A DNA stretch of 64,000 bases from Calothrix brevissima NIES-22 (GTDB lineage: Bacteria > Cyanobacteriota > Cyanobacteriia > Cyanobacteriales > Nostocaceae). The DNA is taken from positions 5,755,963-5,819,962 of the forward strand of contig NZ_AP018207.1 in NCBI RefSeq assembly GCF_002367995.1, read 5' to 3'. Shown piece by piece: positions 1 through 9,426 of this stretch. The notes beneath the pieces are model-generated. The model saw nothing but the letters and a program-made list of their open reading frames with translations, searched no databases and was not told the origin of the DNA. A program made the position numbers and the translations under genes. Positions within the stretch are counted from its first letter, which is position 1, and each line of letters starts with the position of its first letter.

Positions 1-2655
1 GAATGGCCATTTCACATAAAAGTATTGCAATAGCTTTAAGTGTTCTTCCGGTTCTTCTTGCAAAAATTCTTGCAAAGCTGTACCTACACCATACCAGGAA
101 GGGAGTAAAAATCTGGTTTGTGTCCAACTAAATACCCAAGGAATGGCGCGTAAGCTGCTTAAATCTTTCTTCCCAGAGGGACGACGCGCGGGACGAGAGC
201 TAATTTGTAATTGGCTAATTTCTTCGATGGGGGTTACTTGGTGGAAGAAGTCGATAAAATCGGGTTGCTCATAAATCAAGGAGCGATAATGAACACGCGA
301 TCGCGCTGCTAGTTCTTCCATAATCTCGTTCCAAGGTTCGATATCATCGAAGCCTGTACGTAGCAAGCTGGCTTGAATTACCGCCGTGGTAATGGTTTCT
401 AGATTGTACAATGCCAAATCTAGCAGAGAATATTTAGAAGCGAGTACTTCCCCTTGTTCGGTAATTTTGATTCTGCCGTTAATACTGTGGCCTGGTTGGG
501 CTAAAATCGCTTCATAAGCAGGGCCCCCACCCCGACCGACGGAACCGCCTCGTCCGTGGAAAATCCGCAGGTTAACGCCGTACTGTTCGGCTATTTGTTG
601 CAGGGATTTTTGGGCTTTATGAATTTCCCAGTTACTGCTTAAAAAACCAGAGTCTTTATTACTGTCAGAATACCCTAACATGACTTCTTGGAGATTCAGG
701 GTTAACGGACAGGTGGCGATGTTGGCTTGATCTGTTTCTCCCTTGTCTTCAAGCTGTTGATAACCTCCCGCTAATAAAGCACGATATAAAGGTAATTCAA
801 ACAGCTGACGCATGACGCTGCGGGAGCGTTGTAAGTCTTCTACCGTTTCAAATAAAGGTACAACTTGAATTGTCCCCACAGCGATCGCTGGATCGAAAAG
901 TCTTGCTTCTTTGGCTAAGAGTAAAACTTCTAGTACGTCGCTGACTTCGCGGCACATACTAATAATGTAAGTTTGGCAGATGTTCACACCAAATTCTTGC
1001 TGGAGCGATCGCAATACCCGGAATGTTTGAATCACATCGTTCGTTTTCTCAGAAAATGGCAATTCTGAGGGAATTAACGGCCTGCGGGTTTGTAATTCTC
1101 CTGTTAGCCAAGCTACTCGCTGTGCTTCTGTCAAGTCATTATACGCTTGTGGTAAGACTTGTAAATATTCGAGAATTTCATTGAGTGCATCGGAGTGACG
1201 GGAAGATTCTTGACGAATATCTAATTGGGTGAGGTTAAAGCCGAAAATTTCTACCTGGGAAATCAAATTATCCAATTCTCGACAGCTTAAACCTGTTTCC
1301 GTCAAGTTGCGTTGAATTAACCGCAGTTCTACCAAAAAATCCGCCCCCGAACGATACATCGGTTGGTCTTCATTTTTGGGCGTTTCGCGGTTATATAATG
1401 CCAAATTGCGATCGCGCGTATTTTCTAACCTTCTGAGGATATAAGCCAGCTTTAAGCGATAGGGTTCTTGCCGATAACGCAACGCTAAGGCATCATAGAC
1501 ATCACTCAGCTGGGACTGATCCAACTCCAGGGATTCTAATAAATCTGGTAAGACATCACTCCAGTGCATCGACACGCTTAATAATTCCACCAGCTGCTTG
1601 ACGGAGTTAATATATCTACCTAACACCATTTTGCGCTGATAACAAGCTGTCTGCCAGGTAATTTCTGGCGTAACTGAGGGATTTCCGTCACGATCTGAAC
1701 CTACCCAAGAACCAAAGGAACAGAAGTTTTTCTGCGGTGGTTCCAGCCAAGGAAAGGTTTTGCTCAAAGCGTATTTGAACCGCTTATGTAGTTGGGGAAT
1801 GCCATCAAATAAAACTTCTTGGAAGTAGTGTAGAGCATAGTCTACTTCATCTAAGACTGTAGGCTTAAATTGATGAAGTTCATCGGTACGCCACCACAAA
1901 CGAATTTCTTCGAGCAATTTTTCCCGTAATTCTGCTGCTTCCCAAGGATAACCCCCGGTGGCATTCCCGGCGCGATGTTCGATGATATCTAGCTGCTGTA
2001 GGAGGTTTACCACCTGGCGTTGCTTATCCCGAATTGTATGGCGCACAATTTCTGTAGGATGAGCCGTAAACACTAAACGCACATCTAATTGAGCGATCAG
2101 GCGTTGAATTTGCTGGGGTGGTACATTCAACTTAAATAAATGGGGGAATAAAGCTGCAAAAGTCCCTTTTTGATTCTCCTTTTGCTTGGCTACCCAACTC
2201 TTTGCTAATAAATCTGCGCCTATTCCCCGATTTACAGGAGCATCATTTTCCCGTTGATTAGAGGAATAGGTAATATTAGGAAGAATGTCCGGATCTTCTA
2301 TTTGCATCTCGGCTTCAGAATAGCGAGTCAGCTGCTGCCGTTGTTCGTATTCCTGCTCTATGATGTTAATCAACTGAAAATACAGAGCAAAAGCACGAGC
2401 AGCACGAATGGCCTCGTTGATGTTGAGTTGTTCAATCAACTTGACAGCTGATGCAGCTTGGTCATGGGTAGCTTGTCCTTCTGGCGAACATAGATCGCGC
2501 AGTTGACCTAATAAATCTACCATTTGTTGCCCACATTCTTGCCGGAGTACTGACTCCCACAACTCCTCCACTATTTGGAGGCGGTGACGCAAAAACAATT
2601 CCGATGCGGGGTAGATGTTCGCCGCCTGAGACAAAGAGTATAAAAGGGAACTCAT
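1..2655 (-). CDS. ppc: phosphoenolpyruvate carboxylase, C-terminus cut by window edge
   Basis: Carboxylates phosphoenolpyruvate with bicarbonate to oxaloacetate, the main anaplerotic CO2-fixing step that feeds the incomplete TCA cycle; a cytosolic homotetramer in the family. My own minus-strand translation gives [10 protein letters not shown] at the N-terminus and about 885 open codons to the edge; cyanobacterial enzymes are about 1,000 residues or longer, so the last part is missing. Diagnostic motifs seen: the catalytic-His motif FTAHPTE (His near residue 199), GSDRDGNP, and the glycine/arginine loop [10 protein letters not shown] near residue 700. The ATG at 2655 gives the usual family N-terminus. 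A small gene on the same strand ends about 100 bp upstream. Nothing looks broken. The identification is very secure; only the C-terminal regulatory and catalytic end is unseen. Confidence 0.97.
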   Translation of the reverse strand, partial: MSSLLYSLSQAANIYPASELFLRHRLQIVEELWESVLRQECGQQMVDLLGQLRDLCSPEGQATHDQAASAVKLIEQLNINEAIRAARAFALYFQLINIIEQEYEQRQQLTRYSEAEMQIEDPDILPNITYSSNQRENDAPVNRGIGADLLAKSWVAKQKENQKGTFAALFPHLFKLNVPPQQIQRLIAQLDVRLVFTAHPTEIVRHTIRDKQRQVVNLLQQLDIIEHRAGNATGGYPWEAAELREKLLEEIRLWWRTDELHQFKPTVLDEVDYALHYFQEVLFDGIPQLHKRFKYALSKTFPWLEPPQKNFCSFGSWVGSDRDGNPSVTPEITWQTACYQRKMVLGRYINSVKQLVELLSVSMHWSDVLPDLLESLELDQSQLSDVYDALALRYRQEPYRLKLAYILRRLENTRDRNLALYNRETPKNEDQPMYRSGADFLVELRLIQRNLTETGLSCRELDNLISQVEIFGFNLTQLDIRQESSRHSDALNEILEYLQVLPQAYNDLTEAQRVAWLTGELQTRRPLIPSELPFSEKTNDVIQTFRVLRSLQQEFGVNICQTYIISMCREVSDVLEVLLLAKEARLFDPAIAVGTIQVVPLFETVEDLQRSRSVMRQLFELPLYRALLAGGYQQLEDKGETDQANIATCPLTLNLQEVMLGYSDSNKDSGFLSSNWEIHKAQKSLQQIAEQYGVNLRIFHGRGGSVGRGGGPAYEAILAQPGHSINGRIKITEQGEVLASKYSLLDLALYNLETITTAVIQASLLRTGFDDIEPWNEIMEELAARSRVHYRSLIYEQPDFIDFFHQVTPIEEISQLQISSRPARRPSGKKDLSSLRAIPWVFSWTQTRFLLPSWYGVGTALQEFLQEEPEEHLKLLQYFYVKWPF

Positions 2656-2757
2656 ATTCTCTATTTTTGCAAGACAATTATTGTTTTGAATGCTATGTTC
2701 TGTAATCAACACTCAAGGAAGTAGTCCAGAGTGGCTTAATGTCTAAGAGTAAAATTT

Positions 2758-2994
2758 TTAACTGTTGTTTATTTCGTTATCTTCTGGAAAGTCGAGTATG
2801 GGTAGGCGATCGCCCCGAAATAATTCCACACTTGCTTGTCCCATAGCTTCTAGGGCTGTCGTCGAAGCTTTGCTAGCTGTCAACAGCATCAGCATCGAAG
2901 CTGTTCCTAGCTGTACAAGCAAAGATTGGGGAATGCTAAATAGCAATAAATTTAATTCCGGATTAGTTGAGGGTTTGTGGTTAGCAGGAGACAT
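2758..2994 (-). CDS. small hypothetical protein upstream of ppc
   Basis: A 78-residue protein with no catalytic motif I can name. It starts MSPANHKPSTNPE and has a central hydrophobic/alanine-rich stretch (LVQLGTASMLMLL, then ASKASTTALEAMGQAS) and an acidic end (LDFPEDNE). The wording resembles small conserved hypothetical proteins of filamentous cyanobacteria, though I cannot run a search. It lies on the same strand as ppc with about a 100-bp gap, so it may be co-transcribed. An 86-codon frame exists on the opposite strand over the same bases; I prefer the minus frame because its composition is protein-like and it sits in the ppc direction. Function unknown. Confidence 0.6.
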   Translation of the reverse strand: MSPANHKPSTNPELNLLLFSIPQSLLVQLGTASMLMLLTASKASTTALEAMGQASVELFRGDRLPILDFPEDNEINNS

Positions 2995-3213
2995 TGTTAA
3001 TTCCTGGGAGTTTGCAGATTTGTAAAATCAACGGAAAATTTAACATAGGCGAAAATCACAAATGTTCATGAATATCTATCTTTGCCCATATTGTCCGCCA
3101 AGAAGGTAACAAAAGTGTTAAAACCAAACGTCAGGGTGTGATAAATGTATGGTTCTAGTTTACAAGTGCAGGCACTATACCCCAATACTCGCTTCCTCTC
3201 AAGTTAATTGCCC

Positions 3214-6200
3214 ATGAAAACAGCATCACTAGATCGCCAGCAATCCATAGTGCAATGGGTAAGCCAAGCAACTGGAATTAACACTTTTGGGGTGAAAGTC
3301 CGGTTGCAGGGAAATGACCTACATATCCTTTGTGAAGGGACAGAGTGCCCGCGACGTTGGCGCATTTTATCTGACTTGTTGCAAGCACTCCAACAAACAG
3401 ATTTAGATATCCTAACAAACAGCGAACAAACCTCAATATACCAAGTATTTGTCTACGGTAGAAAAAAAGGCGAATCGCGAGCGCAATGGTGTCATCGAGT
3501 TTACTTAAATCAACTCGAAAAACACTTGGAACAGGTAAAACAAGCCCTGTTGGAAGATGAGCAAAAATCTCAATCAACAGGCGGGGCGCTGATTCTTTCT
3601 AACGAAAGCCTAGCCAAACAAGGACATCCAGATGGCATTGCCCGCTATCTCAGCGAAACTCTCAGTACCTTGGGTGTGGCTGTAGAGGTAAAAGTCAAGC
3701 CGCAACAGGGACAACGGTTGTGGATTTTTTGTCAATCGGGTTATAGTCCCGATGCCACATTGCTAGCGGAACCAGTAGCTAAGAAGTTAAGACATCTCAA
3801 GTTATCAGGCTATGAAGATGCGATTATTGTTTCGCAAGTAAATGGTGAAACTACCCCTGATTGGTTGCTGCGGGTGGATTTAACGCCACCAGAGGTGATG
3901 CTCAAGGAATGGGCGCGGTGGGGAGATGTGCAAGCGATCGCCAGACTGTTAACCCAGATGTTATCAGAGTTAAAAGTGGCTGTCCAAGCTTCGTTGCAAG
4001 AATCAACATTACATATTTTTTGTACCCCGGCTGTCGATCCCTTAGAAACCGCCCCAGCACCAGAGAAACATTTATGCTTACCGCTCATTGTTTCTCAACT
4101 CGAAGCGATCGCCCCCCAAGGCATCAAAGCCGCTACTATATATGGTAAAAAAACTACCGACAAGCAACCAGCTTGGATTGATTGGATTTCTTTACCCGCC
4201 ACTCAGCACCCAGCCCTAGCGCCATCGGCTTTGGAATTAGCTACTGCTGGCGATCAACCGGCGATCGATTTTTTACTAGAAAGGTTATTAAATCCTGACT
4301 TAGATTGGCGGCTGAAAACAGGCGGGATGCGTGTCATGCCCCTAGTGAAAGGTGATTTATTACACGTGATGTGTGATGCGCCTGTATGTCCAGCCCGGAA
4401 AAAAGTAGCCACCAAAGTTGTACAGTTAATTAGGCAGTTAAAAGTGCCGGGAATTTTGGGAGTACGGGTTTATGGGCGGCGTGCAGGTGATAAAGAACCA
4501 GCATGGCATCACGGTGAAGATTTCCAGCCCCGCCAACGTTTAGTTCCCGAAGCGACTCCCGAATTTGCTGCCACAGCAATTTACATTAAAGATTTGGTAC
4601 ATTCCCAGCCAACTGAACCCATCTTGCGTCCCGACTTGACAACAGAGGAAGTACAAACCTTTATTCAAGAAGTGACGCGGGATTGGTGGACAACAAGTAC
4701 TACCAAAGTTAAAAAGTTACTTTTACAAACTCAGCTATTTTCCGAAATTGGTCAGCCCACAGACTATAACTCTGATGGACAAGGAATTAAAATCGCCCTG
4801 GTATGGGGGACTTTGGGATTATTGCTAACTATGCAAACCGATTGGGTATTGGGGCAAATCATTACCCGGAATTTACCCAGTTCGCCAGCAACAGTTGCTA
4901 CTGTTCCCAGTCCATCATCTACGGCGCAAAAACCATCCCCCAAGCCAACTGTTAATAATAGTCAGAGAACAGCATTTTTGGCGAATACCGATAACAATAA
5001 AACCCGTCAGAGTAAAACTTCTGTATTTAATGCTTCGAGCTTTACTCAAAATGAGGATATTGAAACCCAGAATTTAGAAGCTGCACCATTAAAAGAAAAA
5101 GCTACAGCCACAGCAATTTTACTAGCAGCGCGATCGCAAATGCCCAGTTATAATGCTCGGCAATTAGATGAGCAAATCGCCCTATATAAAGAGCGGTTGG
5201 CGAAAACTGGTAATCCTCCCCACGTGTTGATTATTGGTTCATCCCGCGCCCTCAGAGGCGTAGATCCTGCCGCCCTGTCTCAAACTTTGGCAACACAGGG
5301 TTACCCTAACATTGATGTATTTAACTTTGGTGTCAATGGAGCCACAGCGCAAGTTGTAGACTTTATTGTGCGTCGGGTATTAGAACCAGAAGAACTACCA
5401 AAACTCATTCTCTGGGCGGATGGTTCCCGTGCATTTAATAGCGGGCGCAAAGATATTACCTTTGCGGCGATCGCTTCATCACCAGGCTATAAAAAAGCGT
5501 TAGATAAAGCGATCGCTACGGGTACGACTGATGACTTGCTCAAAGATCCCGCCAAGTCATCCGAAGCCGAAAAAACCAAAATCCCAAAACCAGAAATGAC
5601 TAGCTATCAACTAGCTAATCACTGGCTCAATCAAGCTATGGCTGCTGTTTCTGCTAGCTATCCCAACCGCGATCGCATTAAAGAGTTATTACAAAAACAA
5701 CTTAACTCCTTACCCTTAATGAGCGATCGCCCCCGTCAAGGTAAAGCATCTATACAGTTAAGTAACGATGCGCCCGAAGAAGAAACTACTCAGCAATCCG
5801 TTGATTTTGATGGTTTCCTCGCTTTATCAGTCCGCTTCCATCCCGCCAGATATTATCAGCAACACCCCAAAGTTACAGGAAATTACGATAACGACTATCA
5901 ATCATTTCAAATAGAAGGCGAACAAGACGCGGCTTTCAACGCCCTACTTGAGTTTACTCAGGCGCGGAAAATTCCTTTAGTATTTGTCAACATGCCCTTA
6001 ACTGCCGATTATTTAGACCCAATCCGGCAAAAATACGAGCAGCAATTTCAACAATATATGTTACAGATGTCTAACAATCCCAACTTTATTTATCGAGACA
6101 TCAGCAAACTCTGGACTAAAGTCAATGACTACTTTTCCGATCCCAGTCACCTCAATCGATTTGGAGCCTACGAAGTCTCGAAAAAGCTAGCTCGCGATCC

Positions 6201-6225
6201 TATGATTCCTTGGTCAGCAAAATAG
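3214..6225 (+). CDS. DUF1574 protein with C-terminal SGNH/GDSL-like domain
   Basis: About 1,003 residues. The N-terminal half contains three or four repeated modules (each with a basic patch, a DLHILC-type strand and a V-YGRK strand), then a single hydrophobic segment near residues 525-545 and a Ser/Pro/Thr/Asn-rich linker. The C-terminal domain looks like an SGNH hydrolase/acyltransferase: GSSR at about 675-678 supplies the nucleophile Ser, and DPSHLN at about 976-981 supplies the Asp-x-x-His pair. The next gene is an MBOAT acyltransferase, as in AlgI/AlgJ-like or PatA/PatB-like pairs, so I infer transfer of acetyl groups to a cell-surface or exported polymer. I chose ATG 3214 over an in-frame TTG two codons upstream. 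DUF1574 is a cyanobacterial family; the substrate is unknown. Confidence 0.85.
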   Translation: MKTASLDRQQSIVQWVSQATGINTFGVKVRLQGNDLHILCEGTECPRRWRILSDLLQALQQTDLDILTNSEQTSIYQVFVYGRKKGESRAQWCHRVYLNQLEKHLEQVKQALLEDEQKSQSTGGALILSNESLAKQGHPDGIARYLSETLSTLGVAVEVKVKPQQGQRLWIFCQSGYSPDATLLAEPVAKKLRHLKLSGYEDAIIVSQVNGETTPDWLLRVDLTPPEVMLKEWARWGDVQAIARLLTQMLSELKVAVQASLQESTLHIFCTPAVDPLETAPAPEKHLCLPLIVSQLEAIAPQGIKAATIYGKKTTDKQPAWIDWISLPATQHPALAPSALELATAGDQPAIDFLLERLLNPDLDWRLKTGGMRVMPLVKGDLLHVMCDAPVCPARKKVATKVVQLIRQLKVPGILGVRVYGRRAGDKEPAWHHGEDFQPRQRLVPEATPEFAATAIYIKDLVHSQPTEPILRPDLTTEEVQTFIQEVTRDWWTTSTTKVKKLLLQTQLFSEIGQPTDYNSDGQGIKIALVWGTLGLLLTMQTDWVLGQIITRNLPSSPATVATVPSPSSTAQKPSPKPTVNNSQRTAFLANTDNNKTRQSKTSVFNASSFTQNEDIETQNLEAAPLKEKATATAILLAARSQMPSYNARQLDEQIALYKERLAKTGNPPHVLIIGSSRALRGVDPAALSQTLATQGYPNIDVFNFGVNGATAQVVDFIVRRVLEPEELPKLILWADGSRAFNSGRKDITFAAIASSPGYKKALDKAIATGTTDDLLKDPAKSSEAEKTKIPKPEMTSYQLANHWLNQAMAAVSASYPNRDRIKELLQKQLNSLPLMSDRPRQGKASIQLSNDAPEEETTQQSVDFDGFLALSVRFHPARYYQQHPKVTGNYDNDYQSFQIEGEQDAAFNALLEFTQARKIPLVFVNMPLTADYLDPIRQKYEQQFQQYMLQMSNNPNFIYRDISKLWTKVNDYFSDPSHLNRFGAYEVSKKLARDPMIPWSAK

Positions 6226-6272
6226 AAATGGTGATAACGCAAAAGAAAAATCACTATTGCCCATCACCTTCT

Positions 6273-6321
6273 TGACAAATGACAAATGACAAATGACTAT
6301 TGACCATTGACCATTGACTAA
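6273..6321 (+). repeat. heptanucleotide tandem repeat (TGACNAN type)
   Basis: Seven consecutive 7-bp units: three TGACAAA, one TGACTAT, two TGACCAT and one TGACTAA. They fill the spacer between the DUF1574 and MBOAT genes and end just before the MBOAT start codon. This matches the short tandemly repeated repetitive (STRR) sequences known from heterocystous cyanobacteria. Confidence 0.9.
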
Positions 6322-6324
6322 AAA

Positions 6325-7824
6325 ATGAATTTCATCTCAATTTTCTACGGACTATTTTTGCTCAGTGTCCTGGGAATTTACTGGACTTTACCAGATCAGA
6401 AATTACGATTGTGGACTTTGTTAATCGCCAGTCTGATATTTTATGCCTCTCTTAATGCTCAGTACATACCGCTATTATTAGCGCTGACCTTTATTAATTT
6501 TCGTCTGGGATTGGAGATTAGCAAAAATACTTCACCTAGTCAACGTTCCCAAAATAGCAAAATTTCTAATGAAGAGTGGCTGTTTGTCCAAGCGGACTGG
6601 AACCTCAATCGTTTAAAGCTTTTATGGTTAGGAATAGTTTTAAATGTTTTACTATTACTGGGATTTAAATATTTACCGGGACTGTTAAAAGCTTTTTTTT
6701 CATTGCCAACAACATCCCCAGATGGAGCTTTTAAATTTATTGCCCCTTTAGGAATTTCATTTTTTACATTTGAATGTATTGCCTATTTAATTGATGTTTA
6801 TCGCGGTGCACCAGCCACAAATCAATTTATCAAATTTGCTGCCTATAAATTATTCTTTGCTAAACTCATCTCTGGCCCAATTACTCGCTATCACAACTTA
6901 GCAACTCAAATTAATACACTACAATTACCTGCTGCTGCCCAAGTCAGTGAAGGACTGTGGTTAATTGCTAGAGGCGCAGTTAAAAAAGGAATATTAGCAG
7001 ATCATTTAGGAATTTTTGTAGATTTATGTTTTGGCAACTTACAACGAGCAGGTAGTACAGATTTATGGTTAGCTACCTTTGCCTATGGCTTACAGTTATA
7101 TTTCGATTTTAATGGTTACGTAGATATTGCTCGCGGCAGTGCCATGTTATTCGGCTTTGTCTTGCCAGAAAATTTTGATTTTCCTTACTTCAGCACCAGT
7201 ATTGCAGACTTTTGGCGACGCTGGCACATGACTTTGGGCGATTGGCTGCGTAACTATGTTTACTTTCCCTTGGGTGGTTCCCGCAAAGGCTTGACGCGCA
7301 CCTGTGGGAATTTACTTATCGTCATGCTAATTGCTGGTATTTGGCATGGTTCAACCTGGGGTTTTATCGTCTGGGGCGCTTATCATGGGATAGCTTTGAT
7401 CGTTCATCGCCTTACCGATGCATTGAGCGATCGCTATGAAAGTTTAGAGCATTTTTGGCAAAAGCCTCTCGGCATATTTTCCGCTTGGTTCTTGACTCAA
7501 GTGATGGTATTCACATCTTGGATTTGGTTCCGACTACCCAATCTCCAAGAATCTACTTTAGTATTTCGCCATCTCTGGGGTTATCCAGGCGACGTACAGT
7601 TTGCCCAAAAAGTCTATGTAGAAGCTTTAAATCTCAGCCAATCTCAACTGAGTGGCAGATTAATATTTTTAGCTCTACTAATGGCAATAGTTTATGGGTT
7701 GAAGAATCGCCTGAAAATAGAATTCAACTGGCCTGTGAAGCTTGTATTTGTACCGCTTTGCTTCTACGCAGTATGGCTATTAGCTCCTGAAGGTAGCTTG
7801 CCATATATCTATTTCGATTTTTAA
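6325..7824 (+). CDS. MBOAT family membrane-bound O-acyltransferase (AlgI/DltB-like)
   Basis: A 499-residue polytopic membrane protein that in this family moves an acyl group, usually acetyl, across the cytoplasmic membrane onto an extracellular acceptor. Seen: many hydrophobic segments starting at the N-terminus (ISIFYGLFLLSVLGIYW), the family block FWRRWHMTLGDWLRNYVYFP followed by LGGSRKG, and the active-site His in GIWHGSTWG (about residue 341). Length is typical of AlgI-like proteins. It follows the DUF1574/SGNH gene on the same strand with only a 99-bp spacer of heptamer repeats, so the two are probably one transcription unit: MBOAT exports the acyl group and the SGNH domain transfers it. 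The polymer acceptor cannot be told from sequence. Confidence 0.93.
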   Translation: MNFISIFYGLFLLSVLGIYWTLPDQKLRLWTLLIASLIFYASLNAQYIPLLLALTFINFRLGLEISKNTSPSQRSQNSKISNEEWLFVQADWNLNRLKLLWLGIVLNVLLLLGFKYLPGLLKAFFSLPTTSPDGAFKFIAPLGISFFTFECIAYLIDVYRGAPATNQFIKFAAYKLFFAKLISGPITRYHNLATQINTLQLPAAAQVSEGLWLIARGAVKKGILADHLGIFVDLCFGNLQRAGSTDLWLATFAYGLQLYFDFNGYVDIARGSAMLFGFVLPENFDFPYFSTSIADFWRRWHMTLGDWLRNYVYFPLGGSRKGLTRTCGNLLIVMLIAGIWHGSTWGFIVWGAYHGIALIVHRLTDALSDRYESLEHFWQKPLGIFSAWFLTQVMVFTSWIWFRLPNLQESTLVFRHLWGYPGDVQFAQKVYVEALNLSQSQLSGRLIFLALLMAIVYGLKNRLKIEFNWPVKLVFVPLCFYAVWLLAPEGSLPYIYFDF

Positions 7825-7872
7825 TTACTTGCTTCTAAGCAATACCGGAAATCTAGAGTCTGCTTAGACCCT

Positions 7873-7932
7873 TGATACCAATTTAAAAAAACAATGGCAC
7901 AGATGCTAGGGGCATAGCAATGCTATGCCCTC
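7873..7932. repeat. dispersed element with GGGCATAGCA palindrome, copy A
   Basis: An AT-rich lead-in (ACCAATTTAAAAA) is followed by CACAGATG and the palindrome GGGCATAGCA-A-TGCTATGCCC. A second, truncated copy of the same order lies at about 32420-32480. It sits downstream of the MBOAT gene and could also fold as a transcript-end hairpin. Confidence 0.6.
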
Positions 7933-8113
7933 AATATATTGATGCGCCGCAAACACTATTTAAACTGGGATGACAGACTCCTAACCCTTGAAGTGTGGGG
8001 ATTTTGGAATCAAACAAACCCATTTTTTTGTAAAAAACTTGTAAAAAACAGACAATTATTGTTTAATAAATACATGAAAAGAAATATAACTTTACGTAAA
8101 TTAATATTGGCTA

Positions 8114-8131
8114 TTTACATAAATTTACATA
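8114..8131 (+). promoter_or_regulatory. HLR1-type direct repeat upstream of psbA (probable RpaB site)
   Basis: Two identical octamers TTTACATA separated by exactly two bases. This matches the described cyanobacterial HLR1 consensus (two (G/T)TTACA(T/A)(T/A) boxes with a 2-bp gap), bound by the response regulator RpaB at high-light genes including psbA. It ends about 137 bp before the psbA start codon. Further TTACAT-like words occur nearby. The match is direct; binding is inferred. Confidence 0.75.
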
Positions 8132-8213
8132 AGCATTCTTAATGTATTGTGAAGAATTTTATAAAAAAATAAATTACATTTTTAACCTAAATTCATGTAA
8201 AGTTATTAAGTAT

Positions 8214-8233
8214 CGGTGAATCAATTTTCACCG
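8214..8233 (+). promoter_or_regulatory. small hairpin in psbA leader
   Basis: CGGTGAA and TTCACCG form a perfect 7-bp stem with a 6-base loop, about 35 bases before the psbA start codon and hence probably in the 5' untranslated region. No strong Shine-Dalgarno sequence is visible between it and the ATG. A role in mRNA stability or translation is only a suggestion. Confidence 0.4.
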
Positions 8234-8268
8234 AAAATTATTTACTCAAAAATTGCACTCATAAAACA

Positions 8269-9351
8269 ATGACAACAACCTTACAACGGCGCTCTGGCAC
8301 CAGTGTATGGGATCGGTTTTGCGAGTGGATCACCAGCACTGAAAACCGTATCTATATCGGTTGGTTCGGTGTATTAATGATCCCCACCTTGCTAGCCGCT
8401 ACCGCTTGCTTCGTAATCGCTTTCATCGCTGCTCCTCCTGTAGACATCGATGGTATCCGCGAACCAGTTGCAGGTTCTTTGATTTACGGAAACAACATCA
8501 TCTCCGGTGCAGTTGTTCCTTCTTCTAACGCTATTGGTTTACACTTCTACCCCATTTGGGAAGCAGCTTCCTTAGATGAGTGGTTGTACAACGGTGGCCC
8601 TTACCAATTGGTAATTTTCCACTTCTTACTAGGTTGCGCTTGCTACTTAGGTCGTCAGTGGGAATTGTCTTACCGCTTGGGTATGCGTCCTTGGATCTGC
8701 GTAGCTTACTCTGCTCCTTTGGCTTCTGCTACCGCAGTATTCTTGATCTACCCCATTGGTCAAGGTTCATTCTCCGACGGTATGCCCTTGGGTATCTCCG
8801 GTACATTCAACTTCATGATTGTGTTCCAAGCTGAACACAACATTCTGTTACACCCCTTCCACATGTTGGGTGTAGCTGGTGTATTCGGTGGTTCCTTGTT
8901 CTCCGCAATGCACGGTTCTTTGGTAACCTCCTCCTTGGTTCGTGAAACAACCGAAACCGAATCTCAAAACTACGGTTACAAGTTCGGTCAAGAGGAAGAA
9001 ACCTACAACATCGTTGCGGCTCACGGCTACTTCGGTCGTTTAATCTTCCAATACGCATCATTCAACAACAGCCGTTCTCTGCACTTCTTCTTAGCTGCAT
9101 GGCCTGTAGTCGGTATCTGGTTTACCGCTTTAGGTATCAGCACAATGGCGTTCAACCTGAACGGTTTCAACTTCAACCAATCAGTAATTGATTCTCAAGG
9201 TCGCGTTATCGCTACTTGGGCAGACGTAATCAACCGCGCTAACTTGGGTATGGAAGTAATGCACGAGCGTAACGCTCACAACTTCCCCTTAGACTTAGCT
9301 GCTGCTGAAGTTGCTCCTGTTGCAATGAGCGCTCCTGCTATCAACGGCTAA
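8269..9351 (+). CDS. psbA: photosystem II reaction centre protein D1 (Gln130 form)
   Basis: D1 binds the primary electron donors, pheophytin, QB and the Mn4CaO5 cluster in the thylakoid membrane. All 360 residues are present. Counting residues shows Tyr161, Asp170, Glu189, His190, His198, His215, Ser264, His332, Glu333, His337, Asp342 and Ala344 at their canonical places, followed by a 16-residue C-terminal extension that CtpA removes after Ala344. Residue 130 is Gln, the state classically linked to the standard/low-light D1:1 form; high-light D1:2 forms have Glu. It is not a divergent far-red or rogue D1. The gene stands alone, has an HLR1-type site upstream and a hairpin terminator downstream, and uses highly biased codons consistent with high expression. 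Confidence 0.99.
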   Translation: MTTTLQRRSGTSVWDRFCEWITSTENRIYIGWFGVLMIPTLLAATACFVIAFIAAPPVDIDGIREPVAGSLIYGNNIISGAVVPSSNAIGLHFYPIWEAASLDEWLYNGGPYQLVIFHFLLGCACYLGRQWELSYRLGMRPWICVAYSAPLASATAVFLIYPIGQGSFSDGMPLGISGTFNFMIVFQAEHNILLHPFHMLGVAGVFGGSLFSAMHGSLVTSSLVRETTETESQNYGYKFGQEEETYNIVAAHGYFGRLIFQYASFNNSRSLHFFLAAWPVVGIWFTALGISTMAFNLNGFNFNQSVIDSQGRVIATWADVINRANLGMEVMHERNAHNFPLDLAAAEVAPVAMSAPAING

Positions 9352-9373
9352 TCTTAAAGTCTTAGCAAAATAA

Positions 9374-9407
9374 AAAAAGCGCCTTCCAGAAATGGGAGGC
9401 GCTTTTT
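9374..9407. terminator. bidirectional rho-independent terminator after psbA
   Basis: AAAAAGCGCC and GGCGCTTTTT form a GC-rich stem with a short loop, flanked by A and T runs on both sides, about 23 bp after the psbA stop. It can serve psbA on the plus strand and the convergent GGDEF-EAL gene, which ends at 9427. Confidence 0.9.
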
Positions 9408-9426
9408 AGTTTGTTTATTTTTACTC

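Noticed and set aside
2765-3025. 86-codon plus-strand frame opposite the small gene upstream of ppc
   Set aside because: The opposite-strand frame is more protein-like and is in the ppc direction; only one of the two can be real.
7939-8142. 67-codon plus-strand frame upstream of psbA
   Set aside because: It overlaps the HLR1 element and leader of psbA, has AT-driven composition (Lys/Asn/Ile/Leu) and no ribosome site.
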